From Odoribacter sp. (GTDB taxonomy: Bacteria; Bacteroidota; Bacteroidia; Bacteroidales; Prolixibacteraceae), in the NCBI GenBank assembly GCA_013824715.1, contig PNOH01000009.1:1-64000 (forward strand): a stretch of 64,000 nucleotides of DNA, given 5' to 3'. The notes under the pieces are model-generated. The model worked only from the letters and a program-made list of their open reading frames with translations. It was not told the origin of the DNA and made no database searches. This document shows, piece after piece, positions 27,621 to 36,579 of this stretch. How positions within the stretch are numbered: the stretch's first letter is position 1; every line of letters begins with the position of its first letter. Made by a program: the position numbers and the translations under genes.

Positions 27621-28844
27621 TTAAGGATACAACAAATACTTTTCACGAAGCTTTTTAAAATCAGATAGGCCTGGTTCCCATGAATCACGAATCATCTTTT
27701 CCGATTTTCCGGCTATAATTTGTTCTTTTAACTCTGTGGTTCCTGCCAGTTTATCGAAATTACCTATCTGATTGCTTTGTTTGTAATCGAAGAATTTATC
27801 TTTGAATGGATAAGCCTGATACAACTCCATGAGCCATTTCAGATTAATCTGGCCGGTTTTTCTGAATTCGCTGGTATCATACTTCCGTAAGTCGAGCCCA
27901 TAACAAACTTTATCCTGATGAAGCGGTGTTTCGCTCATCCCTTTGATACTTGCCGGAGTGAATGAAAATTCATATTTCCCTTTCAAATCCGGGTTTCCAA
28001 GTATTGTAAAAGGGGAATAAGTTCCCCGCCCCTGACTGATAATAGTCCCTTCAAACAAACAAAGCGAAGGATATAAAAGGATAGACTGCGGAGTATTCAG
28101 ATTCGGGGATGGGGCAACTGGCAATACATATTCCATCGCATGTGTGTAGTTTGCGATCGGAATAATGGTTACCCGGCATTTTACCCGATTTGTCAGCCAA
28201 CCTTCGCCATTATACATTTGAGCCAGTTCTCCCATAGTCATTCCATGGGTAACCGGAATCGGGAACATACCAATTCCGGATTTCAGTTTCATGTCGAGAA
28301 TGGGCCCATCAACCGAAAAACCATTTGGGTTTGGCCGGTCAAGGATGATCAATTCTTTGTTGTTTTCAGCACAAGCCTCCATCACACGCGCAAGCAAATT
28401 GATATAAGTATAAAACCTTGCCCCCACATCCTGGATATCAAAAATCATCAGGTCAACATCGGCCAAATCTTCTTTCGAGGGTTTACTTTTTTTGCCATAA
28501 AGCGAAATTTCCGGTATTCCGGTTTTAGCATCAATACTATCGGCCACCACTGCCCCGGCGCTGGCAGTTCCGCGAAAACCGTGTTCCGGACCAAAAACCT
28601 TAACGATGTTTATTCCAAGTGTCTTCAGGCTGTCAATCAGCGAAGTTTTTCCAATTATAGAAGTTGGATTGGCAACAATAGCAAGCCGTTTGCCTTTCAA
28701 AAATGGAAGATATTTCTCTGTTTGTTCTGCCCCGGTTTTGATTGCCGAATTTTCAACATTTGATTGTTTCTTTGGTGATATAGCAAAAGAAATAAATACT
28801 GTGGAAATTAAGATTAAAACCAATAGTGAGCGGATTGTTTTCAT
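27621..28844 (-). CDS. namZ: Exo-beta-N-acetylmuramidase NamZ-like (DUF1343, GH171)
   Basis: A 407-residue exported enzyme of the DUF1343/NamZ family, which removes MurNAc from the non-reducing end of peptide-free peptidoglycan glycans. An N-terminal signal (residues 1-22) precedes the family signatures: AIVANPTSIIG, FGPEHGFRG (carrying the proposed catalytic Glu), GIPEISLYG, DLMIFDIQDVGARFYTYI, LDRPNPNG, VTHGMTMGELA and LYPSLCLFEGT. A second copy lies at 29.9-31.1 kb, and a URO-D-like gene sits between them. It is placed directly upstream of susC, consistent with a periplasmic step that produces free MurNAc for the symporter, kinase and etherase encoded further on. Confidence 0.92.
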   Translation of the reverse strand: MKTIRSLLVLILISTVFISFAISPKKQSNVENSAIKTGAEQTEKYLPFLKGKRLAIVANPTSIIGKTSLIDSLKTLGINIVKVFGPEHGFRGTASAGAVVADSIDAKTGIPEISLYGKKSKPSKEDLADVDLMIFDIQDVGARFYTYINLLARVMEACAENNKELIILDRPNPNGFSVDGPILDMKLKSGIGMFPIPVTHGMTMGELAQMYNGEGWLTNRVKCRVTIIPIANYTHAMEYVLPVAPSPNLNTPQSILLYPSLCLFEGTIISQGRGTYSPFTILGNPDLKGKYEFSFTPASIKGMSETPLHQDKVCYGLDLRKYDTSEFRKTGQINLKWLMELYQAYPFKDKFFDYKQSNQIGNFDKLAGTTELKEQIIAGKSEKMIRDSWEPGLSDFKKLREKYLLYP

Positions 28845-28876
28845 ATAAATGATTTAATTGTATGACTATTCCAATT

Positions 28877-29908
28877 TTATTCGTTGGTAACTTCTATCAT
28901 TGCCAAATAATTTTCGATGGGCACATAGGTTGGAATACTATTTCCGGAGCCTAAAGCATAGGCTTTTGATCCTGTCGCTTCCAACATTTTACGACATCTT
29001 ACTTTGATTGTTTCAGGCGAACTCCGAACGAGAAAATCCATGTCAATTCCGCCAAGGATGGCAATCCGGTCGTGCCAAAGTTTATAAGCTTGTTCTACAG
29101 GCAGGATTATATCCTCAAACGAATGTTTGGCATCGTATTTCATATCGTTAACGACATCATCTATCACATCCATTAGGTTTCCGCAGGAATGAAGAATAGC
29201 GTACTTCTTGTTTTGATGAATAAGCTCAACTATCTTTTTGTGCCAGGGAAATACAAATTGCCGAAGCATTTCAGGAGAAAGCATGGTTTGGGTTTTAAAA
29301 CCCCAGTCGTCGTTTACAATTAGTGCGCCAACAGAATCGAGAGCGCTGCATATTTCGTAAAACCTTAGCAACCGTGAGCCAACCTCATCAAAAATTTTGC
29401 CGGTCAATTCCTCATCTTCATAAATCATGAAACAAAGCCGTTCAAAACCAACCAGATCAATCACATTTTCGAGGACACCTCCGGGAGCTGATACAATGAA
29501 TTTCATTCCTTCATTCAGTTCCGTAGCTAAATGATTCAGCAATTCAAAATCACCTTTTTCCGGATTTGGCCAGTTGTACGATTCAAACGATTTCCAGTCA
29601 GTTATCGCGGAACCTTCGTTAAGTGATACGGTAGCTTTCTTTTCATGTTCGGTGTTTTCGAACGAAAATGCGCCAAAATAGCGTGAGGGGATTGTGGCAT
29701 AATCGTACCCGGTCTTATGAAAAAAACTGATAATTGCCTTGATCTGATCCGCCGGATTGTTCAGCTCAGCAAACGGTTCGCCATTGATTAATGAAATCAG
29801 ATCACCATTCATAAAATATTCAAAAAGCACCGGCCGGTCAGGTTTCTGTCGGCAAAGCACTTTCTCCAGTTGATGAAAGTCGGCAGGATATTTCCGGGCT
29901 ATAATCAT
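28877..29908 (-). CDS. Uroporphyrinogen decarboxylase (URO-D) family protein
   Basis: A 343-residue cytoplasmic protein with the URO-D/MtaA-CmuA fold, recognised from PDRPVLFEYFMNGD at the N-terminus, a central GALIVNDDWGFKTQTMLSP, the HSCGNLMDVIDD segment (His-x-Cys as in corrinoid-methyltransferase-like members), and GGIDMDFLV plus ALGSGNSIPTYVP at the C-terminus. It is not a haem biosynthesis HemE: the length and HSCGN resemble the methyltransferase-like branch. No corrinoid protein is encoded nearby. It is wedged between two namZ genes, immediately adjacent to the downstream end of one (no gap), so it is probably translated with them. Its role in the locus is unknown. Confidence 0.8.
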   Translation of the reverse strand: MIIARKYPADFHQLEKVLCRQKPDRPVLFEYFMNGDLISLINGEPFAELNNPADQIKAIISFFHKTGYDYATIPSRYFGAFSFENTEHEKKATVSLNEGSAITDWKSFESYNWPNPEKGDFELLNHLATELNEGMKFIVSAPGGVLENVIDLVGFERLCFMIYEDEELTGKIFDEVGSRLLRFYEICSALDSVGALIVNDDWGFKTQTMLSPEMLRQFVFPWHKKIVELIHQNKKYAILHSCGNLMDVIDDVVNDMKYDAKHSFEDIILPVEQAYKLWHDRIAILGGIDMDFLVRSSPETIKVRCRKMLEATGSKAYALGSGNSIPTYVPIENYLAMIEVTNE

Positions 29909-31141
29909 CTATTTGTACAAATAATATTTCTTCGACAACTGTTGAAATGCTGCTTCATCTTTTCTCCAATAAGTTAACATGTCGTCCACTTTCATATTCT
30001 GCGACATCAGCAAACGGATTTGATCGGAGCCACAAACCTTGTCGAACATATCATATCGTTTTTCAGTTTCAGAACCAAAGCATTTCTTACCGGGATACAA
30101 AGAAGCCATCTCCTGCATCACGTAAAACTGGATTTCAGTCAGCCTGGCCTTTTTATAATCTGTGAGATAGAACTGAACACCCGAATAATTCTTTCCCTGG
30201 CCAACAGCATAAAATGGTTTCAGGAAAATAGGGCGAAACAAAACTCCCGGCAATTGCAGATCATTCAATCGTTTGGACAATGCTGATGCGTCAATCGAAT
30301 CTTTGGCAAATAGTTGGAACGGAAGGGTATAACCCACTCCTATCGACATGAAACTGAATTCGCCCAAAATTCCGGAAGCGGCATAATAATAGGCCGATGT
30401 GGCTTGCGGAACATGAGGCGAAGTCAATACCCAGGGTAGTCCGGTTTGATCGAATGTCATATTTCGCTTCCAGCCTTTCATCGGAACGACAGTGAGCTTA
30501 CACGATTTTTTCAGCATATTTTCATTGTTCAGTAACTTCGCCAGTTCACCACAGGTAAGACCATAGATATATGGAATTTTAAACTGACTCACAAAAGATA
30601 AAAACTTGTCTTCGGCCAGGTTGCCTTCCACTTTCAATCCTCCAACCGGATTTGGACGGTCGAGCACAACAAATTCAATATTGTTTTCGGCAGCGGCTTC
30701 CATAGCCAAACCCATTGTGCTGATGTAGGTATATGATCGGCAGCCGATATCCTGTATATCGTAAACCAAAACATCCACCCCCTTCAGCATTTCAGCATTT
30801 GCTTTGCGGGTTTTTCCGTAAAGCGAATACACTGGGATTCCGGTTTGTTTATCGGTGGTTGTTTCAATTTTATCGCCGGCATAAACGTCGCCACGTACGC
30901 CATGTTCTGGTCCATAAAGTGCAACCAGCTTCATTCCTGAAGCCTCGCTCAGAATATCAACCGTTGATTTTAATTGAGAATCTACACCTGTTGGATTGGT
31001 GATTAAACCCACCCGTTTGCCCTGAAGTATTTCAAAGCCGTTTTCACGCAACACCTCAATTCCGGTTTTTACCTTTGGTGAGGCAAAGGCATTTAAAATC
31101 AGGAATGAGAACAGGGTAATCAGTAAAGTTTTGGTTTTCAT
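29909..31141 (-). CDS. namZ: Exo-beta-N-acetylmuramidase NamZ-like, second copy (DUF1343, GH171)
   Basis: A 410-residue exported NamZ homologue (signal peptide ending NAFAS). It shows GLITNPTGV, YGPEHGVRG, GIPVYSLYG, DVLVYDIQDIGCRSYTYI, LDRPNPVGG, YGLTCGELA and the C-terminal TEIQFYVMQEM. It is clearly paralogous to the copy at 27.6-28.8 kb but divergent: the segments after LDRPNP differ and the FEGT motif region is replaced by ILGEFSFMSIGVGYTLPF. T. forsythia also has two NamZ paralogues, so the pair may split endo- or substrate-length preferences. The stop codon abuts the URO-D start. The upstream gap (31142-31573) may hold the promoter. Confidence 0.92.
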   Translation of the reverse strand: MKTKTLLITLFSFLILNAFASPKVKTGIEVLRENGFEILQGKRVGLITNPTGVDSQLKSTVDILSEASGMKLVALYGPEHGVRGDVYAGDKIETTTDKQTGIPVYSLYGKTRKANAEMLKGVDVLVYDIQDIGCRSYTYISTMGLAMEAAAENNIEFVVLDRPNPVGGLKVEGNLAEDKFLSFVSQFKIPYIYGLTCGELAKLLNNENMLKKSCKLTVVPMKGWKRNMTFDQTGLPWVLTSPHVPQATSAYYYAASGILGEFSFMSIGVGYTLPFQLFAKDSIDASALSKRLNDLQLPGVLFRPIFLKPFYAVGQGKNYSGVQFYLTDYKKARLTEIQFYVMQEMASLYPGKKCFGSETEKRYDMFDKVCGSDQIRLLMSQNMKVDDMLTYWRKDEAAFQQLSKKYYLYK

Positions 31142-31573
31142 GTTTTTTGTATTTCGTTGTTTTAGGTTTTATCTATTACGTCCACATTCAGGTTTTCGTA
31201 ATAATAATGCGATTCAAGGGTTGGTTTTTAAAACCTGAAGGGTTGAAATGATTATAGAAAATGGCGGAAAAAGCGTTCTAAAACCACGAGTGGTGACATA
31301 GTCCTGCCATGCCTTCGGCATTTCGACTCTTTTTCTTCCTAATTTGTTACAATCCTAACATGCCTTCGGCATTAACATTTCATTTTTCATCAACTCTTGA
31401 TTCTATTTTTATAAGAACTTTTACAACCGATCGGGTTTTAATGATCGTCGTTTTTCTATTAATATTTTACACCTCTTGAGTTTCTTTGACAAGCTGTCAA
31501 CTCCACAACATTTTCAACTCAATGCAATTGCTTTCAATCGTTTTCAATTGTCTTCCACTGCCTTCAACCGCTT
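31142..31573. repeat. 432-bp intergenic region with REP-like palindromes
   Basis: No gene is seen. Two copies of the palindrome ATGCCTTCGGCAT lie at 31309-31321 and 31360-31372, preceded by CCACGAGTGGTGACATAGTC, which resembles the dispersed repeat near 34.7 and 36.5 kb. Bases 31500-31573 are a low-complexity run of TTTTCAA/CTTTCAA units. Confidence 0.5.
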
Positions 31574-33475
31574 TCACTTCTTCATATTCCTGTAAATGGC
31601 CGACAATATATCCGTCCTGACATTCAAATCGCTGATCAGGTTATTGTTGCGGGTGGGGTAAACCCGGTTCGAAAGGAAAATGTACATCATCTGTGTTTTC
31701 GGATCCATCCATACAAATGTGCCGGTATATCCCGAATGACCAAAACTCTCATCACTCACCTCCGGACAAGGATATGCACTGGAAGGTTTCAACGACTTGT
31801 TGTTGAGTGATGGTTTATCAAAAATCAATCCCCGACGATTGTTGTTCTGCGGAAATTGTACCCGGGTGAATTCCTTCATGGTCGCTTCACTTACATACTG
31901 CTTTCCGCCGTAAGTTCCCATTTGCAGGTACATTTGCATAAGTTTCGCTAAATCGTTTGCCGAAGCAAACAGACCGGCATTACCTGATATACCGCCCAAA
32001 ACCGCAGCCGATTCGTCGTGAACTGTTCCCTGCAACTGCTGAAACCGATAATACTCATCATTTTCGGTCGGGACAATCCGATCGCGCGGAAACTTCTGCA
32101 ATGGAAGATAAGTTAACTCAAATGCTCCCAAAGGCCGGTAAAAATTGGATTCTAAATATTCCTGAAAATCAATTCCTGAAGTGTTTTTTACGATTTGTGG
32201 CGTAATGACCAATGGCAAATCGCTGTACACATATTTACCACGGGTTTTCAGAAGCGTTTTTCTAATTTCCTGATTCACTATTTTCAAGAATTTATTATCC
32301 AAATAAATTCCGGGAGCTACACAGAGTGTATGTTTTTCATCGGCTTGCATCCAATACCATTTGTGCGACAGTTTCCCGGCTATGAGTGTTTTTTTCCAAA
32401 AACCGATAAAAGGCACCAGTCCCGACTGATGTGCATACAATTCGCGGACAGTCACATCTGCCTTGTCAGAACGATGAAACAAGCGGTTTTTCCAATCAGG
32501 GAAATACGTTGAAACCGGTTTGTCAAGGTCAATTTTTCCTTCATCGTACAATTTCAGAATTGCTGGCGCACCACCACTCACTTTGGTTACCGAAGCCAGG
32601 TCGTACAAGTCATATTTCATTGCCGGAGTGCGGTTTTCGAAAGTATGAAAACCATAAGCCTGATGAAAAATAATCTTTCCATCTTTTGCCACCAGCACAT
32701 TACATCCGGGGAAAGCCTTTTTCTCCAAAGCGTTATTCACAATCGAATCAATATCAGAATTCAATTTAGCGGATTGCATCCCGACTTCTTCAGTAATGGT
32801 GTATTTCAGGCGAATCGGTTTTTCAATATTGATTCCTGCACCTTTTGAATAGCTGGTTCCAATATTTTCCGGGAGTTTTCCTGATACGCCAATTCCGCCA
32901 AAAATCAGTTGCGCCGATAAGGACTGGGTCAGGCGGTCGTTGTTAAAAGCCATGATCAAACCGGCAGGTTTACCCGAACTTTGTAAGCTATCCAAAACTT
33001 CAGGCTTACAGAAATAAGCGATGACGGAAGTTTTTTCATGGATCAAATCGGTTAGCAACTGCTCAAAATTGGTAGTTGGAACCAAATGAATACCTGCAAT
33101 TATCAGATTGAAACCCTTTAGTTTCTGCTTAATTTCTGCCAAACCCTGAGATGTAAAATTTGCCGGAAGATTGAAAAAATCCACCTTCATATAATTGGCC
33201 AACATCTGCTGAAATTCTGTCGGATTGGATTCGCCTACCGAGAGTGCAGCAATTTTCAGGGTATCCAGCCGGTCAAGTGGAATCAGTTGGTTTTTGTTTT
33301 CGAGCAAAGTCAGTGAAGCTTCAATTTGTTTCCGTCTTTTCAATTCAGCATCCGGCGAATTCGAATTATTTTGCGACAGGCTGAAAACCGGAATAGTTGA
33401 CCAGAAAAGAATAACTAATCCAATTTTAAATAAAAAGATTGAATACCACCTTGATTTTAAACCGATTGATTTCAT
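31574..33475 (-). CDS. GH3 C-terminal domain fused to class C beta-lactamase-like serine hydrolase
   Basis: A 633-residue exported protein. After the signal peptide (about residues 1-35) it enters a GH3 C-terminal-like alpha/beta sandwich directly (ASLTLLENKNQLIPL, about 50-210). A beta-lactamase-fold domain follows (about 240-630) with SxxK as SVTK in DLASVTKVSGG, a YSD second motif, and HSG in FGHSGYTGTF. Bacteroidota often encode an approximately 1000-residue fusion of a NagZ-like GH3 with an AmpC-like domain; here the catalytic GH3 barrel is absent although its C-terminal domain remains. Hydrolase activity would therefore come from the serine domain alone, probably on stem peptides or ester groups of peptidoglycan. 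Confidence 0.82.
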   Translation of the reverse strand: MKSIGLKSRWYSIFLFKIGLVILFWSTIPVFSLSQNNSNSPDAELKRRKQIEASLTLLENKNQLIPLDRLDTLKIAALSVGESNPTEFQQMLANYMKVDFFNLPANFTSQGLAEIKQKLKGFNLIIAGIHLVPTTNFEQLLTDLIHEKTSVIAYFCKPEVLDSLQSSGKPAGLIMAFNNDRLTQSLSAQLIFGGIGVSGKLPENIGTSYSKGAGINIEKPIRLKYTITEEVGMQSAKLNSDIDSIVNNALEKKAFPGCNVLVAKDGKIIFHQAYGFHTFENRTPAMKYDLYDLASVTKVSGGAPAILKLYDEGKIDLDKPVSTYFPDWKNRLFHRSDKADVTVRELYAHQSGLVPFIGFWKKTLIAGKLSHKWYWMQADEKHTLCVAPGIYLDNKFLKIVNQEIRKTLLKTRGKYVYSDLPLVITPQIVKNTSGIDFQEYLESNFYRPLGAFELTYLPLQKFPRDRIVPTENDEYYRFQQLQGTVHDESAAVLGGISGNAGLFASANDLAKLMQMYLQMGTYGGKQYVSEATMKEFTRVQFPQNNNRRGLIFDKPSLNNKSLKPSSAYPCPEVSDESFGHSGYTGTFVWMDPKTQMMYIFLSNRVYPTRNNNLISDLNVRTDILSAIYRNMKK

Positions 33476-33486
33476 TTTCCTGAAAA

Positions 33487-34479
33487 TTAAAATTTAGCTA
33501 AATCGTCACCGATTTTCTCAGTCAATTCCAGGAATGTATCCTGATCAACACAAACCTGGTCTAAAATATCGATTATATCGTGACTGGTAATCTTTTCAAA
33601 ATCTTCCTGCCTTGGAAGTATAAAAACGCCGCCAAAATCAACCGATCCGGGACTGATCAGAATATGTTTGTTGCCTTTGGCAAAGAATTGCGTTGGCCGG
33701 TGAGCTTTTCTCGGAAAAAGGTGAATTGTCCATTTGCCTCCGGAAAAAGTACACAGGGCATTCATCATGGGCTCCATCTTTTCGGGTTGCATCTTTTGAA
33801 AGTGATTGTAATAAATTTCAACCATTTTCAAGGCTTCCTCCATCGAGGTGGATTCAACTGAAATCATTTTACGGAGATAATTATCGAAAGCACAAACATT
33901 AGTTTCTGCTCCCGAAAAAAGTCTACCTGCACTTTGTTTCAATGCGCCGAACTCTTCAGTAATTGGCATAAATGAACTCTCTCCAGCCTGAAAATGCAGG
34001 TGATCGGGCGCAGAAGCGCCACATTCCGGACCATTGTAAAACACAGTGAAACCCTCCAAAGCCCTTGATAACTCAAACAGATCACGAACATTCGGCATAA
34101 ACCGCTGATCGGTATGAGTGTTGGATGATATGGTAAAATGATAGTTAAAAATCGGAAAAGGATTGACCAGAATCAGGTACTGATCTCCAAAAGCTATGGC
34201 ATCCTGTTCTGGAGGACGGTTTTCGCTGCACAAAAAACACTGGCGGGCCAAAATAGACTTTTTGTCCACCCCGGCCACCGACGAGCGCATCCGTTCAGGA
34301 TTAAACTGAACCCGAATTTCAAATCCGTCAAACTGGAAACTTTTTTCCTTCACCTTCGCCAATCCTTTATAATTTGCAGCCGCCAAAGGCCAAATAAGCT
34401 TTTCTGCCTCAACAAATTCGAGAAGAATCTGGATGGATGATTTATTTGTTTTTGAAATTATATCCAGTAATTGTTGCAT
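33487..34479 (-). CDS. DUF4922 protein, HIT-like nucleotidyl phosphorylase-type
   Basis: A cytoplasmic protein of about 330 residues (ATG at 34479 preferred; the frame continues 10 codons upstream). It matches DUF4922. A CFLC pair (about 81-84), the segment LVNPFPIFNYHFTI, and DHLHFQA (HxHxQ, His160/His162/Gln164) together resemble the GalT/HIT branch that includes Ap4A phosphorylase and GDP-hexose phosphorylases such as VTC2. The predicted activity is nucleotidyl transfer or phosphorolysis of a nucleotide sugar; the substrate is unknown. It lies between the GT2 gene and the GH3C-beta-lactamase gene (11-bp gap), so it probably shares their transcript. Confidence 0.7.
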   Translation of the reverse strand: MQQLLDIISKTNKSSIQILLEFVEAEKLIWPLAAANYKGLAKVKEKSFQFDGFEIRVQFNPERMRSSVAGVDKKSILARQCFLCSENRPPEQDAIAFGDQYLILVNPFPIFNYHFTISSNTHTDQRFMPNVRDLFELSRALEGFTVFYNGPECGASAPDHLHFQAGESSFMPITEEFGALKQSAGRLFSGAETNVCAFDNYLRKMISVESTSMEEALKMVEIYYNHFQKMQPEKMEPMMNALCTFSGGKWTIHLFPRKAHRPTQFFAKGNKHILISPGSVDFGGVFILPRQEDFEKITSHDIIDILDQVCVDQDTFLELTEKIGDDLAKF

Positions 34480-34640
34480 GATAATAAATTTATCGGGCTG
34501 AAAGCCCATTATATCTTAGCCTAATAACCAGCATATCTGCCTTGCCATGAAAAATTCTGATAATGGATTCCTTTTGTTTTAATCCATCTGCTACTGTTTT
34601 TCTTAATGTCTTCTAAAAGGTCTGACATGTCTCTAAATAT

Positions 34641-34730
34641 ACCGTCCTTTCAGGACTAACTATTGCCAACCATATTTTTAATTCCCAAGGCGTTGCCATT
34701 GGGCTAGGCTATATTGCCACTTCGTGGCGA
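34641..34730. repeat. REP-like intergenic repeat
   Basis: Contains CGTCCTTTCAGGACTAAC, a spacer, then TTCCCAAGGCGTTGCCATTGG and GCCACTTCGTGGC hairpins. The same modular pattern (tract of CCTTTCAGG, CCCAAGG...TTGGGCTA, small terminal hairpin) appears at 36476-36547 and 57616-57700. It resembles a dispersed repeat common in Bacteroidota genomes. Confidence 0.55.
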
Positions 34731-34744
34731 AAATCGATTGCACA

Positions 34745-36235
34745 TCACCGCCTTGAGCTTTCCCCTTTTGACGGAACGGGAAGGGGGCTTTGTTTCCTTG
34801 CTTTTAATTCGATGGTGCGAATCCGGTCTTTGTACAAATTATGTGCGTTCATTACTTCAACACTCAAAGCAGCGTCAGAATTTTCGTCCCAGCGGCGGCA
34901 CAGGTAAATGGGGTTGTAAATGCGGCCAATCTGGTACTGACGCGAAATAGCCAGCCCGAGCGCATAATCCTCTCCATAATTAACATTCGGAACCGGAATC
35001 CGGCGCAAAACCGGCGTGTAAAATGCCCGTGGAGCGCCCAGTCCGTTGATACGTAGCGCATTGTTCCGTCCATTTTCAGGAGTCCATTCCTTGTGGTCAA
35101 TGATTCCCGGAGGAATTTCTTCCAAATCAAAGTTGACCATTTGATACGTTCCAACAACCATCGCGCAATTCTGCTGATAAAACGCGTCAACCACCTGTTG
35201 AACGGTAGTTTCGTCCATATACAAATCGTCGCTATCGAGCTGAATGGCAAACTTTCCGCATTCCGGGTGATTGGCCGCAAGGTTCCAGCAACCTCCAATT
35301 CCCAGGTCAGTACGATCAGGAATGATATGAATTAAGCGATCATCCAAAGCGGCATATTTATGTATCAGCTCAGTTGTGCCATCAGTCGAAAAATTATCAG
35401 CAATGATCAGGTTAAATTTGAAATCAGCTTTTTGAGACAAAACGGATTTAATGGCATCCTCGATAGTCCGCACCCGGTTTTTTACCGGAATTATCACCGA
35501 AGCTTCCACCTCAAAATCCTGCTCATCAAACTGAACTGGCGCAAAGACCGGTTCAAGGAAGCCGCCAATATTTTTCAGATGTTGCGTGCAGGCTTTTTCC
35601 ATTTCGATTTGTACAGCCCGGTTTTTTGGATCTACATAATCGAAAATCTTTTCTCCCGATTTCCGGAGATCAGATTCCTTTTCGGTATATAAATATTCTG
35701 GTATCCGGAACAATTCGGAATACTGCGAAACGCCCAGACGAAGGGCATACAAGCCTGCAAAAGCATAATCTTCAGGAATACTTTCAACCGCTTTTTTAAA
35801 TATTTCAGTGCGATAAAAGAGTAATGACCCGAAGTTAAAATCATCGCGCAAACTTCCTTCCTGATAATCAATCACCGGCTGGTTTTCAACCTTACCTCCT
35901 TTTACGGCCAGATAATTTGAATAAACCATGCCGCTTTGCGTATCGTCGGCTACCTGTACAAAACGTTCGAGCGCCAATTGCCCCAACTGAAGCGAACTTT
36001 GGCGGGTATAAATCAGGGTATATCTTGTATTAGCCAGAGTAGCCATTCGCCGGATGGTTTTGCCGTTGGTCATTACTTCCGATTTCAATACCTCTGCACC
36101 CTCAATCTGGCAGTTTTGCCCTGCACTGCACAACACATAAACCTGCGAAACCAGGTCCGACTTTCTTAATTCCTGAACGGTAGCAATCGTTTCTTCATGA
36201 GTACCAAACGGAATAAAGCATGTAATTTTTTTCAT
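34745..36235 (-). CDS. Family 2 glycosyltransferase
   Basis: A GT-A-fold glycosyltransferase of about 496 residues; the start is the ATG at 36235 (MKKITCFIPF) rather than the TTG two codons earlier. Residues 1-220 form a degenerate first GT-like domain; the second (about 235-440) is a canonical GT2 with ASVIIPVKNRVRTIEDAI, FNLIIADNFSTDGTTELI and the DSDD metal-binding motif in IQLDSDDLYMDE. Donor and acceptor are unknown. The C-terminus (KQSPLPVPSKGESSRR) is encoded by a GC-rich repeat also seen at 57.72 kb. A biosynthetic enzyme within a degradative locus is unusual and may form a module with DUF4922. Confidence 0.85.
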   Translation of the reverse strand: MKKITCFIPFGTHEETIATVQELRKSDLVSQVYVLCSAGQNCQIEGAEVLKSEVMTNGKTIRRMATLANTRYTLIYTRQSSLQLGQLALERFVQVADDTQSGMVYSNYLAVKGGKVENQPVIDYQEGSLRDDFNFGSLLFYRTEIFKKAVESIPEDYAFAGLYALRLGVSQYSELFRIPEYLYTEKESDLRKSGEKIFDYVDPKNRAVQIEMEKACTQHLKNIGGFLEPVFAPVQFDEQDFEVEASVIIPVKNRVRTIEDAIKSVLSQKADFKFNLIIADNFSTDGTTELIHKYAALDDRLIHIIPDRTDLGIGGCWNLAANHPECGKFAIQLDSDDLYMDETTVQQVVDAFYQQNCAMVVGTYQMVNFDLEEIPPGIIDHKEWTPENGRNNALRINGLGAPRAFYTPVLRRIPVPNVNYGEDYALGLAISRQYQIGRIYNPIYLCRRWDENSDAALSVEVMNAHNLYKDRIRTIELKARKQSPLPVPSKGESSRR

Positions 36236-36241
36236 TTTCAA

Positions 36242-36579
36242 TTTTTAATTTCAGTTCTTAATTTCTCCTTTCTACTGAAAGAAGCACTATCCTTTGCCGG
36301 TCGCCTTCAGGCTACGGATATGGGATTACAAAATTATCTTTCATGTCCGTTCGCTAAAGCCCCGCGTACTCGGGGGCAAAGGATATTTTTCATTTGTCAG
36401 CCTTCTCTTTCATTCCGTCCGAAATACCGATTTCTTTTCAAAAAACATTTATTCGCGGACGGGTTATTTGTATTTTATTATTTTATACCCCGGGTTCCGT
36501 TTCACTGCACCCGGGGCTACAATACTTGCCACCACTACGTGGTTTCTTTTTCTGTTAACTGCGACTGACCACTGATCAC
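36242..36579. repeat. 338-bp intergenic region built of repeats
   Basis: No gene is seen. It holds GTCCGTTCGCTAAAGC (36346 on), a CATTCCGTCC...CGCGGACGGG inverted pair (36410-36462; a relative lies at 39712-39765), a REP-like unit CCCCGGGTTCCG...CACCCGGGGCTAC (36487-36520), and CTGCGACTGACCACTGATC (36559-36577), which recurs at 56029-56047. Confidence 0.5.

Noticed and set aside
28140-28763. 207-codon plus-strand open frame
   Set aside because: Antisense to the first namZ; the namZ frame has clear family motifs along the whole stretch.
28877-29908. HemE haem biosynthesis enzyme
   Set aside because: Shows the HSCGN segment and lacks the usual HemE N-terminal signature; no other haem genes nearby.
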